Shown: piece after piece, positions 1 through 8,738 of the stretch
How the letters are laid out: every line of letters begins with the position of its first letter
Numbering within the stretch: the stretch's first letter is position 1
NCBI RefSeq assembly: GCF_000224515.1
Contig: NZ_AGAF01000278.1
Coordinates: 1 to 64,000, forward strand
Source of the DNA: Desulfosporosinus sp. OT
GTDB taxonomy: Bacteria; Bacillota; Desulfitobacteriia; Desulfitobacteriales; Desulfitobacteriaceae
DNA: 64,000 nt
Direction: 5' to 3'
Translations under genes and position numbers: made by a program
The notes under the pieces: generated by a model
Database searches by the model: none
Seen by the model: the letters and a program-made list of their open reading frames with translations, nothing else
What the model was told of the DNA's origin: nothing

Positions 1-434
1 GTAATACAGTTTTCCACAATAAAAATTGTACCATAAATATTCGATTTGAATAACTAATTTTTATCAAATTACTTTTTTTATATTATTTTTTTCGACATAA
101 TGGAACTTCTCATTATTCAAAATTAGGGGCTGCTAGCCAATTTATAGGGCTAAGAGCATGTAGTTATTTTACCCCGAATATGAGTACAAAATTAAAATCG
201 AATAAGTAACTGTCAAAGTTAACTCTTAGTAAGCTTGGCTCTCCTATAAATTAGCTTCTATATAAAGTTAGCTTCTATAAAAATTACCTCTAAAAAAATA
301 CATTCCACGTCTTTCTTGTTTTCCCTTCCATGATTACATAAATAATCCAAGAATAATCAACAATATTAGTTTTCATCAAGAATTCTTTAGTATTTAAAAG
401 TATGCTGTGGAATGCCCCCGAAAAGGAGAATGAA
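1..434. other. AT-rich region without a clear gene
   Basis: No reading frame in this stretch has a credible start, ribosome binding site and recognisable product. It is strongly AT-rich. It ends at the ribosome binding site of the short ABC-ATPase-like fragment that follows. Confidence 0.5.
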
Positions 435-497
435 ATGGGATCTGTAATTGAAGTCTCGAAACTGAACAAGAAGTATAATAATACAAGGGCAGACTAA
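435..497 (+). pseudogene. N-terminal fragment of an ABC transporter ATPase
   Basis: A 20-residue frame follows a good ribosome binding site (aaaaggagaa, 421-430). Its sequence, MGSVIEVSKLNKKYNNTRAD, resembles the first beta strand of an ABC ATPase, where 'IEVxxLxKxY' is the usual opening. It stops before any Walker A motif. The stop lies inside a long inverted repeat, so this is either a gene start cut off by the hairpin or a leader peptide. A relic is more likely because nothing downstream continues the protein. Confidence 0.5.
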
Positions 498-526
498 TCA
501 GAAATTACGGGTTAGCCTGCCCTTTG
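482..526 (-). terminator. Hairpin, probable terminator of the VanX-CapA gene
   Basis: The arms acaagggcag and ctgccctttgt, plus inner ctaa/ttag pairs, form a strong stem. Read on the minus strand it lies just after the fusion gene and is followed by a T-rich stretch. It also overlaps the stop of the short ABC fragment on the plus strand. Confidence 0.5.
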
Positions 527-578
527 TTGATCCAGTCATAAGGAGTCTTGTTCTCAAGGAATTTAGAATAAATGGTTA

Positions 579-2099
579 TTAATTGTTAGCGCCTTGAGGC
601 AATGGCACTGGCCTAAAACTAGTCGAAAGTTCACAGGGGATGATTAGAGGTGTATTTACCCCAACCAGATTACCATTTTCAAAACTAAACGTTTGCTGAA
701 AAATCTCCGTGGATTTATACGAAGGATTTGAATTACCTCCAAATACAAAGTTCCCCAGACTATAAACGATGCTTTTTCCTTGATATACTTCGAGTGGTTG
801 AAGAACATGAGGGTGATGCCCAAGAACTAAACTTGCCCCTTGCTCAACTGCCAGCCGTCCAAGTTCACGTTGCTCTGATGTTGGTGTGCTTATGTTTTCC
901 GTACCCCAGTGGAAACTTACTACTATTAAAGTTGTCTGATCTTTAAGTGATTGTATTTTATTTGCTAAATCAAACTCAAGATTGATTAAGTTAACTCCTT
1001 CTTCCAATTTACCTAAAGTGTTAACCCCTATCAACCCTATCTTTGTCTCATTTTTTTCGTAAATGGCCACTTTATCATAACCAAAACTTTTTATTCCCGT
1101 CTTGTCTAGTGCCGTTACAGTGTCCCTAAATCCTTGATCTAAATAATCCATACTATGGTTATTTGCTAAGTCAACCGCTTCTATGCTGCCATCTTTTAAT
1201 ATAGCGGTATAGGATGGATTTCCCTTAAAGAAAAATGCTTTATCACCTTGGAAACGTTTATCAGGTTTCTCAGTTGCTTCTGTCAATGTTCCTTCTAAAT
1301 TAGCAATCGTTAAATCATCCTCACTCAGTATTTTCTTTACGTCCGAAAAAAAATACCCTGCTCCCTTTTGTTTGAAATACTGATTAAAGCTCCCTGGATA
1401 TAGGAACCTGTCATCCTGACCAAGAGTAACATCGCCAATGGCACTCAAAGTTATCTCATGTCTTTCATTTTTCGGCGGTTCTGATGGGGATGTTATCTTA
1501 GCTGTTTCGGTCGGCTCATAGACATTCGTATCATCGAAATGCCACCACTCCGTTGCCAAGGGTTTAAACCCATGCTTGACCATGATTTTTCCCAAGTATT
1601 TAGCGTTAGCGTTCGCATTGGTCCTTGCTGCTGCGGTTGTGAAGTTATCAAAGTCCGTAGGCATCTTAATTTCATTTCCTGCAAGGTCTACTAGAGATAG
1701 GTCAATGGCTGATCCCCGCGAGTGGTTGGAATACCCTCTATAAGGATTGGCGACATAACGAGAATCGGGTACAAGTTTCCACATTTTAAACTGGGCTTGA
1801 GGAATACGATACGCATCCCAAACTTTGAGGCGGAATCCTTTCTTTGCAACTTCATCAGCAACTTTTTTAAGTTTCTCAGCAGTCCCACTGCGCAGAAGAG
1901 CTTGCGAACTCTCATAAAGCTTCGTGTGCGTAAAATTATCCGTCGTCGCATATTTCATGTCCAACATCACAGAAGGAATAATTTGCTGAATCTCAACAAA
2001 ATCAGTTTTCTTGCTTGTTTGTGTATCTGCCCGAGCTTGGTTTGTCAGTCCAAAAATGAAGGTTAAGGTTATTAGGATAGTCAGGAATCGGTTGAACAC
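579..2099 (-). CDS. Secreted VanX-type D-Ala-D-Ala dipeptidase fused to a CapA-type metallophosphatase
   Basis: The protein is about 506 residues. Residues 1-25 form a signal peptide ending in QARA. Residues about 32-190 are a peptidase M15D (VanX/DdpX) domain with the zinc motif SNHSRGSAID (H126, D133) and the catalytic EWWH (E184, H187). Residues about 214-480 are a CapA/PgsA-like domain with GDVTLG, ANLEGTLT, ANNHSMD and GHHPHV metal-site motifs. The reading frame is open further upstream, but a GTG at 2099 follows an excellent site (ggaggtgg) and begins the signal peptide, so it is preferred. VanX enzymes cut D-Ala-D-Ala; CapA proteins act in polyglutamate or capsule export and are often of unknown substrate. 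The two parts being joined is unusual. No vanH or vanA is nearby, so a glycopeptide-resistance role is not supported; cell-wall turnover is an inference. Confidence 0.85.
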   Translation of the reverse strand: MFNRFLTILITLTFIFGLTNQARADTQTSKKTDFVEIQQIIPSVMLDMKYATTDNFTHTKLYESSQALLRSGTAEKLKKVADEVAKKGFRLKVWDAYRIPQAQFKMWKLVPDSRYVANPYRGYSNHSRGSAIDLSLVDLAGNEIKMPTDFDNFTTAAARTNANANAKYLGKIMVKHGFKPLATEWWHFDDTNVYEPTETAKITSPSEPPKNERHEITLSAIGDVTLGQDDRFLYPGSFNQYFKQKGAGYFFSDVKKILSEDDLTIANLEGTLTEATEKPDKRFQGDKAFFFKGNPSYTAILKDGSIEAVDLANNHSMDYLDQGFRDTVTALDKTGIKSFGYDKVAIYEKNETKIGLIGVNTLGKLEEGVNLINLEFDLANKIQSLKDQTTLIVVSFHWGTENISTPTSEQRELGRLAVEQGASLVLGHHPHVLQPLEVYQGKSIVYSLGNFVFGGNSNPSYKSTEIFQQTFSFENGNLVGVNTPLIIPCELSTSFRPVPLPQGANN

Positions 2100-2386
2100 A
2101 AAAGACCACCTCCAGATTAAATGTGGCTTCTGAGACGACTGGTACCTGTGTGTAACTAAAAACCAAATTAAAACTGACTCATCGACTATATTTTCAAAAA
2201 GCAAACAAAACACATAATTAAAGTCCCCTAAAAGATGATACATTATCTTGTTATTGCATAGGTAAAATAAAGGCCAGATTGATATTTTAAACATTTCTAA
2301 CAAGTTTTGATTTGATGTAAATAACACAATCTGAATATATGAATAATTATTGAGCTTGATTGAAATTTTCTTTGGAAAAATTTGAA

Positions 2387-2430
2387 CCTCCTGATATGAT
2401 TACACGTAGAAAGATAATCATATCAGGAGG
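2387..2430 (+). promoter_or_regulatory. Perfect 16-bp hairpin containing the ribosome binding site of the GerMN gene
   Basis: Arms 2387-2402 and 2415-2430 are perfect complements (cctcctgatatgatta) around a 12-base loop. The right arm ends in aggagg, the ribosome binding site of the ATG at 2439. If the RNA folds, the site is fully paired. It may be a translational switch or a DNA operator. Confidence 0.6.
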
Positions 2431-2438
2431 CGAAAGTT

Positions 2439-3005
2439 ATGAAACGTTTAAGGGTTCTCCTTTTAATTCTTGTTGTTACCTTAACAACAATCGGCTGCAC
2501 TAAAACACCCCAATCAGCCCCCATCGATCAGAAGCCTCCCCAGACTGAAATAAGGCAGACGACTCCCCCACCCGAGGAACCCTCAACACAGACTGCTCAG
2601 GAAGTCCAGGTCAAAATCTTTCTTATTGCTTTAGACGATAAGGGAAAAAGCGGCCAAGACATCGGCACCGGTGATAGCCTAGTACCTGTAGTAAGAACAA
2701 TTCCAACTCCTAACGCACCTTTAATGGGCGCCTTTGATGAACTATTAGCACTAAAAGAACCTTACTATGGACAATCCGGCTTATATAACGCTTTATATCG
2801 ATCCGATTTAAAGTTGGTTAAGTCTATGATTACTAATGGAAAAGCCGAGATTTATCTCTCCGGTTCACTGACTTTAGGAGGAATCATGGATAATCCCAGA
2901 GTTGAAAACCAACTCAACGCGACTGCTCTTCAGTTTTCTACTGTCCACGAGGTACAAATTTATTTAAATGACAAGACCTTAAAGGATGCTCTTTCACTAA
3001 AGTAA
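2439..3005 (+). CDS. GerMN-domain lipoprotein
   Basis: The protein has 188 residues. It begins with a lipoprotein signal (MKRLRVLLLILVV, lipobox TIGC, lipidated Cys about 20), then a Pro/Gln/Thr-rich linker to about residue 55, then a GerMN (sporulation/spore germination) domain to the end. GerMN domains occur in GerM, which helps the SpoIIIAH-SpoIIQ complex in spore formers, and in LpqB-type lipoproteins. The gene stands alone. Its start is fixed by aggagg nine bases upstream, which lies inside a 16-bp hairpin. The link to sporulation comes from the family, not from neighbours. Confidence 0.75.
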   Translation: MKRLRVLLLILVVTLTTIGCTKTPQSAPIDQKPPQTEIRQTTPPPEEPSTQTAQEVQVKIFLIALDDKGKSGQDIGTGDSLVPVVRTIPTPNAPLMGAFDELLALKEPYYGQSGLYNALYRSDLKLVKSMITNGKAEIYLSGSLTLGGIMDNPRVENQLNATALQFSTVHEVQIYLNDKTLKDALSLK

Positions 3006-3104
3006 ATGTCTAATGAGGGCAGCGAGACCATTAATATTGGTCTCGACTGCCATTCCCATTTTTTACAGAACCTTTAGAGGTATTTGCAGCGATCCGTTCC
3101 TATA

Positions 3105-3803
3105 TTACTTGGGTTTCCCCCAAGGACAGGCTGAAATACAAACCCCGCAGATGGGTTTGCCAATTTCAGGCCGTTTGGCAAAATCTTCATTCACTTTTTC
3201 CACACAGCGCGAGAAATAAAGGGCATCCTCCCTCGTTTGAGGATGGTCTTCCCATGAACCCCCTTTAATAGCAGCTGCTGGACAGGCATCATGGCATCTT
3301 TGACATGTACCGCATCGATTAGCCAACATAGAATCAGGCTCAAGAGGTGCATTGGTTAGTAAAGTAGCTAAGCGTACGCGTGGGCCATACTTTGGTGTTA
3401 CAAGCAAAAGACTTTTCCCCTGCCAACCGAGACCAGCAGCTTTTGCTGTCGCTTTATGTGAGATATGCCCCATCCAGTTACCCTTATCTACAATTTGAGA
3501 AGCAGGGACAGCAAGAGCGCGGAAACCTGCGCGCATGATCTCTCTTTGTAGACGTAGGTTAATATCATCTAAAAGGATATTCGCAGCTAGATAATGATGA
3601 AGGTAAAGTGGAGTTGGTTCAGTGGCAATTTGTTCAAAAACATCTGGAGAAATGGCCACAGCAATCACGACTGCATGAGTGTAAGACTCCATAAGATCTT
3701 GAGGTACCGTAGGTAGCCCCTCAACGCGCTGCAAATCTGCAATGCCGACCAAATCTGCCCCGAATTCAATGGCTTTTCGTTTAATCTCTAAAGTACTAAC
3801 CAC
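3105..3803 (-). CDS. QueG-like protein with two 4Fe-4S clusters
   Basis: The protein has about 232 residues. The N-terminal part (about 1-150) resembles the DUF1730/corrinoid-binding part of epoxyqueuosine reductase. The C-terminal part carries CGTCQRCHDACP and CGVCISACPWG, the double 4Fe-4S motif. True QueG is about 310-380 residues with a HEAT-like tail, which is absent here, so this is a short relative whose substrate is unknown. A TTG at 3818 would also open the frame, but GTG at 3803 sits nine bases after ggag and is preferred. Similar short proteins in anaerobes are annotated as epoxyqueuosine reductase or reductive-dehalogenase-like Fe-S protein; neither function is shown here. Confidence 0.7.
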   Translation of the reverse strand: MVSTLEIKRKAIEFGADLVGIADLQRVEGLPTVPQDLMESYTHAVVIAVAISPDVFEQIATEPTPLYLHHYLAANILLDDINLRLQREIMRAGFRALAVPASQIVDKGNWMGHISHKATAKAAGLGWQGKSLLLVTPKYGPRVRLATLLTNAPLEPDSMLANRCGTCQRCHDACPAAAIKGGSWEDHPQTREDALYFSRCVEKVNEDFAKRPEIGKPICGVCISACPWGKPK

Positions 3804-3968
3804 AATATCACACTCCAATTAATATTTCTCAGATTTTAAATAGGCACGTTTTCCTGGTAATGAACGTACTTTGATAAATCCCATTGACCGATGTTTGTAA
3901 TTACATAATAATCAAGCACCCGGGAAATATATCTTTAGCATTATATTGCAGAGGAGATTGATAAAAAA

Positions 3969-4238
3969 ATGGACCGAGTCGAAGGCATAATAATGAGCAA
4001 AGATGATTTTCTCAATAACGTCCCGTACACTAAGGAACCCTATGAGGGAATTCTAGTCAGCGCAGACACTGGGCATAATCAGTACAAGATTGCTGTGCAG
4101 TTAAGTGAAAACCAAGTATTGCTAGTAGATCAAGTAAATGATAAGGAAGTTCTAGAAAAATTACGAGAATGGGTGCCCCGTGTCAATGAAATTCAGATGC
4201 AATATGGTGTGAATAATGATCCAGGAAACTATTCGTAG
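3969..4238 (+). CDS. Small hypothetical protein (89 aa)
   Basis: A frame of 89 codons has a ribosome binding site (gaggag) and an ATG at 3969; an internal Met at residue 9 is a possible alternative start. The product is soluble and acidic, with no signal peptide, no membrane segment and no cysteine motif. I do not recognise the family. It sits alone between a divergent Fe-S gene and the convergent phosphate genes. Confidence 0.55.
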   Translation: MDRVEGIIMSKDDFLNNVPYTKEPYEGILVSADTGHNQYKIAVQLSENQVLLVDQVNDKEVLEKLREWVPRVNEIQMQYGVNNDPGNYS

Positions 4239-4285
4239 TGTAGTTTCTATAGTAAACAGGCACTGCTCAGAAGCGATTAAGCCCT

Positions 4286-4909
4286 TTAGACCATACGTAC
4301 GACGATCTTATGTAACACGTCGGTTGTATAACCTAAGTAAACCTCTGCATCTTTAATATGGTGGTAAACTTCTCGATATTTCAAAGCACGCATCGGATCT
4401 GAACCATTAAATAATGCCACCATACCTGCTCGATATTCATCTTCTATCGTTAACTGGACCTTGCGAATTTTCCCTATTTGTATCTGAGACTTGCGTGGAT
4501 CTTCTTTTAAGAGATGGATTGCTTCAGTTAGCTGATCTGTTCCTACTTGTAATTGTTGAACCATGTTTTGAATTATTGAATCTTCAACCACTCCGAAAGC
4601 TTCCATTTCAGTTAGTGTCGATTTCGCATACTCTACAATCCTATCCATTTCAACGGAAAGAGAATAGATATCCTGTCGATCAAACGGAGTGGCAAAGGCT
4701 TCGATTAGATTATCTTCCATAGTAAACCGACATTGATCAGCTGCGTCCGCTTCGCGTAACAAATTCCGGTAATCTTCTTCTGATCGACTATTAAGCCAAT
4801 GACTTAAATATCCTACCACATTGCTAGATGCTTCTGCCTGATCTGCTATCATCTTATAAAAATCTCGTTTTACAGGAAACAATCTCTCCCAAAAATTAGA
4901 TCTAGCCAT
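4286..4909 (-). CDS. DUF47/PhoU-like protein, partner of the Pit transporter
   Basis: The protein has 207 residues and is rich in helix-forming residues. Its start (MARSNFWERLFPVKRDFYKMI) and the DRIVEYAKSTL segment match the DUF47 family, PhoU-like helical bundles encoded next to Pit transporters and thought to modulate them. It is the second gene of a two-gene operon, starting 27 bases after the transporter stop, with ggggagagg before the ATG. Confidence 0.85.
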   Translation of the reverse strand: MARSNFWERLFPVKRDFYKMIADQAEASSNVVGYLSHWLNSRSEEDYRNLLREADAADQCRFTMEDNLIEAFATPFDRQDIYSLSVEMDRIVEYAKSTLTEMEAFGVVEDSIIQNMVQQLQVGTDQLTEAIHLLKEDPRKSQIQIGKIRKVQLTIEDEYRAGMVALFNGSDPMRALKYREVYHHIKDAEVYLGYTTDVLHKIVVRMV

Positions 4910-4936
4910 GATTTCTACCTCTCCCCTGTCTACGAT

Positions 4937-5971
4937 TTACCCCACAATACGCATCAAGTAAAAAACCATTGCTGCAACGATTGCTGAAGCTGGTATTGTA
5001 ATACACCAAGCAATAATTATTTCTTTACCGATCTTCCAGTTAACCATTCGAAATTCATCTGCTCCACCAACTCCTGCAACGCTCCCTACCACAACATGAG
5101 TAGTGGAAACAGGTGCCCCAAGGGTTGTCGCTAAAACAATACAGCCACCCGAAGAAAGCTGAGAATTCAAACTATGAATTGGACGAATCGTGTAGATACC
5201 TCTCCCAATGGTTTTCATAATAGGCCAACCACCAAGCAACGTACCAGCAAACATGACTGCGCCGGCAAAACCTTTAATCCAGATGAGCCCAGCCTGACCA
5301 CCTGAATAACTTGCTGACGCTAAAGCTAGTGCTATAATCCCAACCGTCTTTTGAGTATCATTAGCACCATGACTATAAGCTAATAACCCGGCCATTAGCC
5401 ATTGTATCTTTTTGATCCAATTGTTGATTGAGAAGTTAGCATTTCGCAAAACAAGGTTTGATATTAACTGAAGAATAAACGCAGCGATGAATCCTAGAGC
5501 AGGAGACAATATTAAAGCTGCAACGATTTTTGTTACTCCCAGTAATTGATGACTTGGGCCAATCAGCTCACTCCATCCCCACAAAATATAATCCGAACCA
5601 CGAGCAACCCAAACCGCCCCCACTAATCCACCAACCAAAGCATGAGTAGAACTTGATGGGAAACCAAATTTCCAAGTAATTAGGTTCCACACGACGGCTC
5701 CAATCATAGCTGCTAATAATACTTTAAGTAAGGATGCTTCCGTAGGTATTGTTACAATTCCTGAGACAGTATTTGCTACAGCGCTACCACTTGTCAATGC
5801 ACCGAAGAAACCACAGATTGCCGCCAAAGAAATCGCATGAATCGGGTTTACAGCCCCACAGGAAATAAACGTTGCCACAACAGAACTAGCATCATGAAGA
5901 CCATTAGTTAACGTAAAAATAAGCGTAGCAAAAATAACAATAGCTAGAATCAGTACCGTAGAAATTGTCAT
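4937..5971 (-). CDS. pit: Low-affinity inorganic phosphate transporter (Pit family)
   Basis: The 344-residue protein consists almost entirely of membrane segments. It has the two PHO4-family repeats: TNGLHDASSVVAT with SSSTHALVGGLVGA in the N-terminal half, and YSHGANDTQKTVG with APVSTTHVVVGSVAG in the C-terminal half. These proteins move phosphate, often as a metal-phosphate complex, driven by protons or sodium. It is cotranscribed with the DUF47 gene. The start follows ggaggggaaa. Confidence 0.93.
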   Translation of the reverse strand: MTISTVLILAIVIFATLIFTLTNGLHDASSVVATFISCGAVNPIHAISLAAICGFFGALTSGSAVANTVSGIVTIPTEASLLKVLLAAMIGAVVWNLITWKFGFPSSSTHALVGGLVGAVWVARGSDYILWGWSELIGPSHQLLGVTKIVAALILSPALGFIAAFILQLISNLVLRNANFSINNWIKKIQWLMAGLLAYSHGANDTQKTVGIIALALASASYSGGQAGLIWIKGFAGAVMFAGTLLGGWPIMKTIGRGIYTIRPIHSLNSQLSSGGCIVLATTLGAPVSTTHVVVGSVAGVGGADEFRMVNWKIGKEIIIAWCITIPASAIVAAMVFYLMRIVG

Positions 5972-6217
5972 TTTCCCCTCCTACAAGCTAATTTATTCTC
6001 TTATGTAATATTTTGGTCAAGTATTCTTCTTATTTTACTTCATCCTATAAGGAATATAAAGCCGTATGTATTTTCTTTGTATTGAAACTTTAAAAATCAC
6101 ATTTCTATTTAATAAATTTACTTAGCTGTTCAGTGCACAATAGTTGTAATATAAATAATAGTTTGGTAGAGTCTTATTTAGAAAGGAACGTTTGGTATTA
6201 TGTAAAATTGAAAGGTT

Positions 6218-7852
6218 ATGTTGTTAGTGTTGGATATTGCGATAACAGGTGGTTTAGTATTGGATGGAACAGGTAACCCACCCAGTCAAACTAATGTTGG
6301 CATCAAGGATGGGATAATTGTAGAGATAGGTAAAAGTCTGTCAACTGAAGCTGGGCTCATCATTGATGCCACTCACCAAATGGTTACTCCGGGATTTATT
6401 GATGTGCATAGTCATTGTGACTTGGTACCGTTTATGTCTGGTTCAATCCGTGAAAGTAGGATTCGACAAGGAGTTACCACGGAATTGGTTGGTCAATGTG
6501 GTCTCGGGTCGGCTCCGTATAAGGAAGCTATGCAAGACTGGCGAAACTACCTAACTCCAATCTTAGGAAATAGGCCACAAAATTGGAATTGGCCTGATTT
6601 TTCAACGTTTATGAGCGACTTAAATATACAAAGGATGCCAAACAACTCTGCCGTATTAATCGGTCATGGAGCTGTTAGGGCCCACGTTTTAGGGCTAAAA
6701 AACATCTACCCTTCCACAAAAGAACTCACAACCATGAGTAGGATCGTGGAAGAAGCTATGTCACATGGCGCATTAGGAATTTCCTATGGTTTAGCTTACC
6801 TGCCAGGAATGTTTGCCCCAAAACAAGAACTTATAGCGCTCAGCTCGGTAGTGGCGGCTCATAATGGTATTATGATGATTCATATTCGCAGCCACTCTCG
6901 CCAAGTTCGTGAAGCAATGACCGAAGCCCTAGCCATAGCAAAAGAGTCTGGGGTTAAACTGCAAATTTCCCACATGCGTTCTTACGGAAATCTAACGTTT
7001 GGTATCACTGCTCAAGAATTAATTGAGATGGTAGAACAAGCAAAGTTTGAAGGTGTCGATGTAACTTTCGATGAACACCCATATCAAGCTGGCAGTACAC
7101 TTTTATCTCAAATTCTACCTCCTTGGGCTAAAGAAGGCGGTAGTCCAGAAATCGTTCGTAGACTAAAAGATCCACAACTGCGGGCAAGGTTAAAGAAAGA
7201 ATTAACTGATCAAGGACCCGATTATCCTGGTTGGGATAACTTTGTTGGTATGGTTGGATGGTCTAATATTATGATCAGTTCGACATTTAAGCAACAAAAT
7301 AAATGGGCAGAAGGTCAGTCAGCAGTTCAGCTAGTCCCCAGAACATGCTTAGCGCCAACAGAACTCGATGCTAAAATCATTGATCAAATAGCCGAACTAT
7401 TGATTAGCGAGGATTGTCGGTGTTCCATGGTCATGCACAACCTTTTTGCCGAAGAAGATATTGTTGCTTTGATCAAACACCCATTATGTCAAATAGGGTC
7501 GGATGGAATTCCTACTGGGAAATCTCATCCTCGTTTATATGGCACCTACCCTAAGTTTTTGGGTGAATATGTCCGGGATAAAAAGCTAATGACTTGGGCG
7601 GAAGGTATTAAAAGAATAACTGGCGACCCAGCCCGTAGGTTGAACCTAATTAATAAAGGCTTTATTAAAACGGGGTATTGTGCCGATCTAGTAGTCTTTG
7701 ATCCGGAAAAAATTAATGCACCTGAAGACTATACCAAGTCTTTCAATTTACCTATAGGAGTTAATTTTACTTTAGTTAACGGCCATGTCGCTGTGTCAAA
7801 TGGAGAAATTCTTACTACAGAAGCCGGGAAATTAATCTATCATACTATTTAA
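6218..7852 (+). CDS. N-acyl-D-amino-acid deacylase (D-aminoacylase)
   Basis: The 544-residue protein is an amidohydrolase. The metal-binding HSHCDLVPF motif follows the GFIDV strand (about residue 65), and GVTTELVGQCG, EDCRCSMVMHN and the C-terminal LVVFDPEKINAPEDYTKSF are typical of the D-aminoacylase group. The family removes acyl groups from N-acyl-D-amino acids and, in some members, dihydro-pyrimidine-like rings. The true start is uncertain: ATG 6218 is very near aaagg (6211-6215), and GTG 6227 or TTG 6230 have better spacing. It is a single gene; cell-wall D-amino acid recycling is an inference. Confidence 0.85.
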   Translation: MLLVLDIAITGGLVLDGTGNPPSQTNVGIKDGIIVEIGKSLSTEAGLIIDATHQMVTPGFIDVHSHCDLVPFMSGSIRESRIRQGVTTELVGQCGLGSAPYKEAMQDWRNYLTPILGNRPQNWNWPDFSTFMSDLNIQRMPNNSAVLIGHGAVRAHVLGLKNIYPSTKELTTMSRIVEEAMSHGALGISYGLAYLPGMFAPKQELIALSSVVAAHNGIMMIHIRSHSRQVREAMTEALAIAKESGVKLQISHMRSYGNLTFGITAQELIEMVEQAKFEGVDVTFDEHPYQAGSTLLSQILPPWAKEGGSPEIVRRLKDPQLRARLKKELTDQGPDYPGWDNFVGMVGWSNIMISSTFKQQNKWAEGQSAVQLVPRTCLAPTELDAKIIDQIAELLISEDCRCSMVMHNLFAEEDIVALIKHPLCQIGSDGIPTGKSHPRLYGTYPKFLGEYVRDKKLMTWAEGIKRITGDPARRLNLINKGFIKTGYCADLVVFDPEKINAPEDYTKSFNLPIGVNFTLVNGHVAVSNGEILTTEAGKLIYHTI

Positions 7853-7911
7853 ATACGATAAAAAGTTGGCATAATTCTCGTTTTACCAAATTGATTTTCC
7901 AGTTAGTATGT

Positions 7912-7930
7912 CCTAATATATTATATTAGG
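7912..7930. promoter_or_regulatory. 19-bp perfect palindrome
   Basis: The sequence cctaatata-t-tatattagg is a perfect inverted repeat with one central base. It lies 66 bases before the ferredoxin remnant and 60 bases after the deacylase. It has no T-run, so a protein-binding operator is more likely than a terminator. Confidence 0.4.
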
Positions 7931-7995
7931 CACATGTACAACATGCTGAAGGATGTAACAACTTGACATTGAATTACGAAAGGAGCGCAAAACCT

Positions 7996-8180
7996 ATGTT
8001 TGCTACAGTAAATGCAGATTGTATCGGGTGCGGTGCCTGTGAAACGATATGTCCTCAAGTTTCAGGATGAATAGCTATGAAATTGCCGAAGCCTACTTAA
8101 ATCCGGTTCCTCTTGATGCCGAAGATTGCACTAAAGTAGCAGCAAAAAGTTGCCCTGTAGCAGCAATTATTTGGGAATAA
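7996..8180 (+). pseudogene. Small 4Fe-4S ferredoxin with a one-base frameshift
   Basis: A strong site (aaaggagc) precedes ATG 7996. The frame reads MFATVNADCIGCGACETICPQ and then stops at once (8068-8070). Restoring one base near 8060 ('gttt' run) gives a continuous ferredoxin of about 61 residues with the CIGCGACETICP cluster and a later SCPVAAIIWE end carrying the fourth ligand. The total length of 185 bases is one short of a whole frame. It is either a recent mutation or a sequencing/assembly error. It lies directly before the NifX-like gene. Confidence 0.75.
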
Positions 8181-8208
8181 CGGTTATTACATTAATGGAG
8201 GTGGAAAA

Positions 8209-8562
8209 TTGAATATAGCAATTACGACAGATGGTGAAAGTCTGGATAGTCCAGTGTCTGAAAAATTCGAACGATGCTTATACATGTTAATTGTTAATAT
8301 GAATGATTTGAGCATTACTGCTATAAACAAAGACCAACTAATTGGGACAGCCCTCGAAGAAAGTCTCGCTCTCAAAGTTTTAGAGTATGATTGTGAAGCC
8401 ATAATTACCGGAAATATTAATCAAACGGCATTCAATATACTTGCAGATGCTTATGTAACCAGATATTTTGGGGCGGGACATTCCGCAAAGGACGCTCTTG
8501 AACTATCTGAAAAACAATTATTAAAATTGATTAAAGAAGATTGTACTAGCCACCATCAATAA
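8209..8562 (+). CDS. NifX/NifB-C-terminal-like protein (dinitrogenase cofactor family)
   Basis: The 117-residue protein opens with MNIAITTDGESLDSPVSEKFERC and contains YDCEAIITGNI and YFGAGHSAKDALE, hallmarks of the 'dinitrogenase iron-molybdenum cofactor biosynthesis' fold. Small stand-alone members are frequent in anaerobes, often beside ferredoxins and Mrp ATPases, with no proven role; no nif genes are present here. The start is TTG at 8209 with ggaggtgg six bases upstream. It probably shares a transcript with the ferredoxin remnant. Confidence 0.8.
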   Translation: MNIAITTDGESLDSPVSEKFERCLYMLIVNMNDLSITAINKDQLIGTALEESLALKVLEYDCEAIITGNINQTAFNILADAYVTRYFGAGHSAKDALELSEKQLLKLIKEDCTSHHQ

Positions 8563-8572
8563 ATTAATATTT

Positions 8573-8609
8573 AATTAAAAAAGAAGACCATCGGTCTTCT
8601 TTTTTAATT
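8573..8609 (+). terminator. Rho-independent terminator after the NifX-like gene
   Basis: The stem aagaagacc (8581-8589) / ggtcttctt (8593-8601) has a 3-base loop, flanked by A-run and T-run. It can work in both directions. Confidence 0.85.
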
Positions 8610-8738
8610 ATCGAGTCCAATAATTAATACCGTAAGAACATTGAATATCACTTTTAATACAAAACAGAGTTCTAAATCTAGGTAGGCAACGGCTTGGGAA
8701 TTTGGTAAACTATTGAAAAACAGGAAGAGGTGGTCCCG

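Noticed and set aside
579..2327. Glycopeptide-resistance (van) locus
   Set aside because: Only a VanX-like domain is present, fused to CapA. No vanH, vanA/B ligase or vanRS genes are nearby.
8209..8562. Nitrogen-fixation locus
   Set aside because: The NifX-like protein stands alone with a broken ferredoxin; there is no nifHDK, nifB or nifE in the window.
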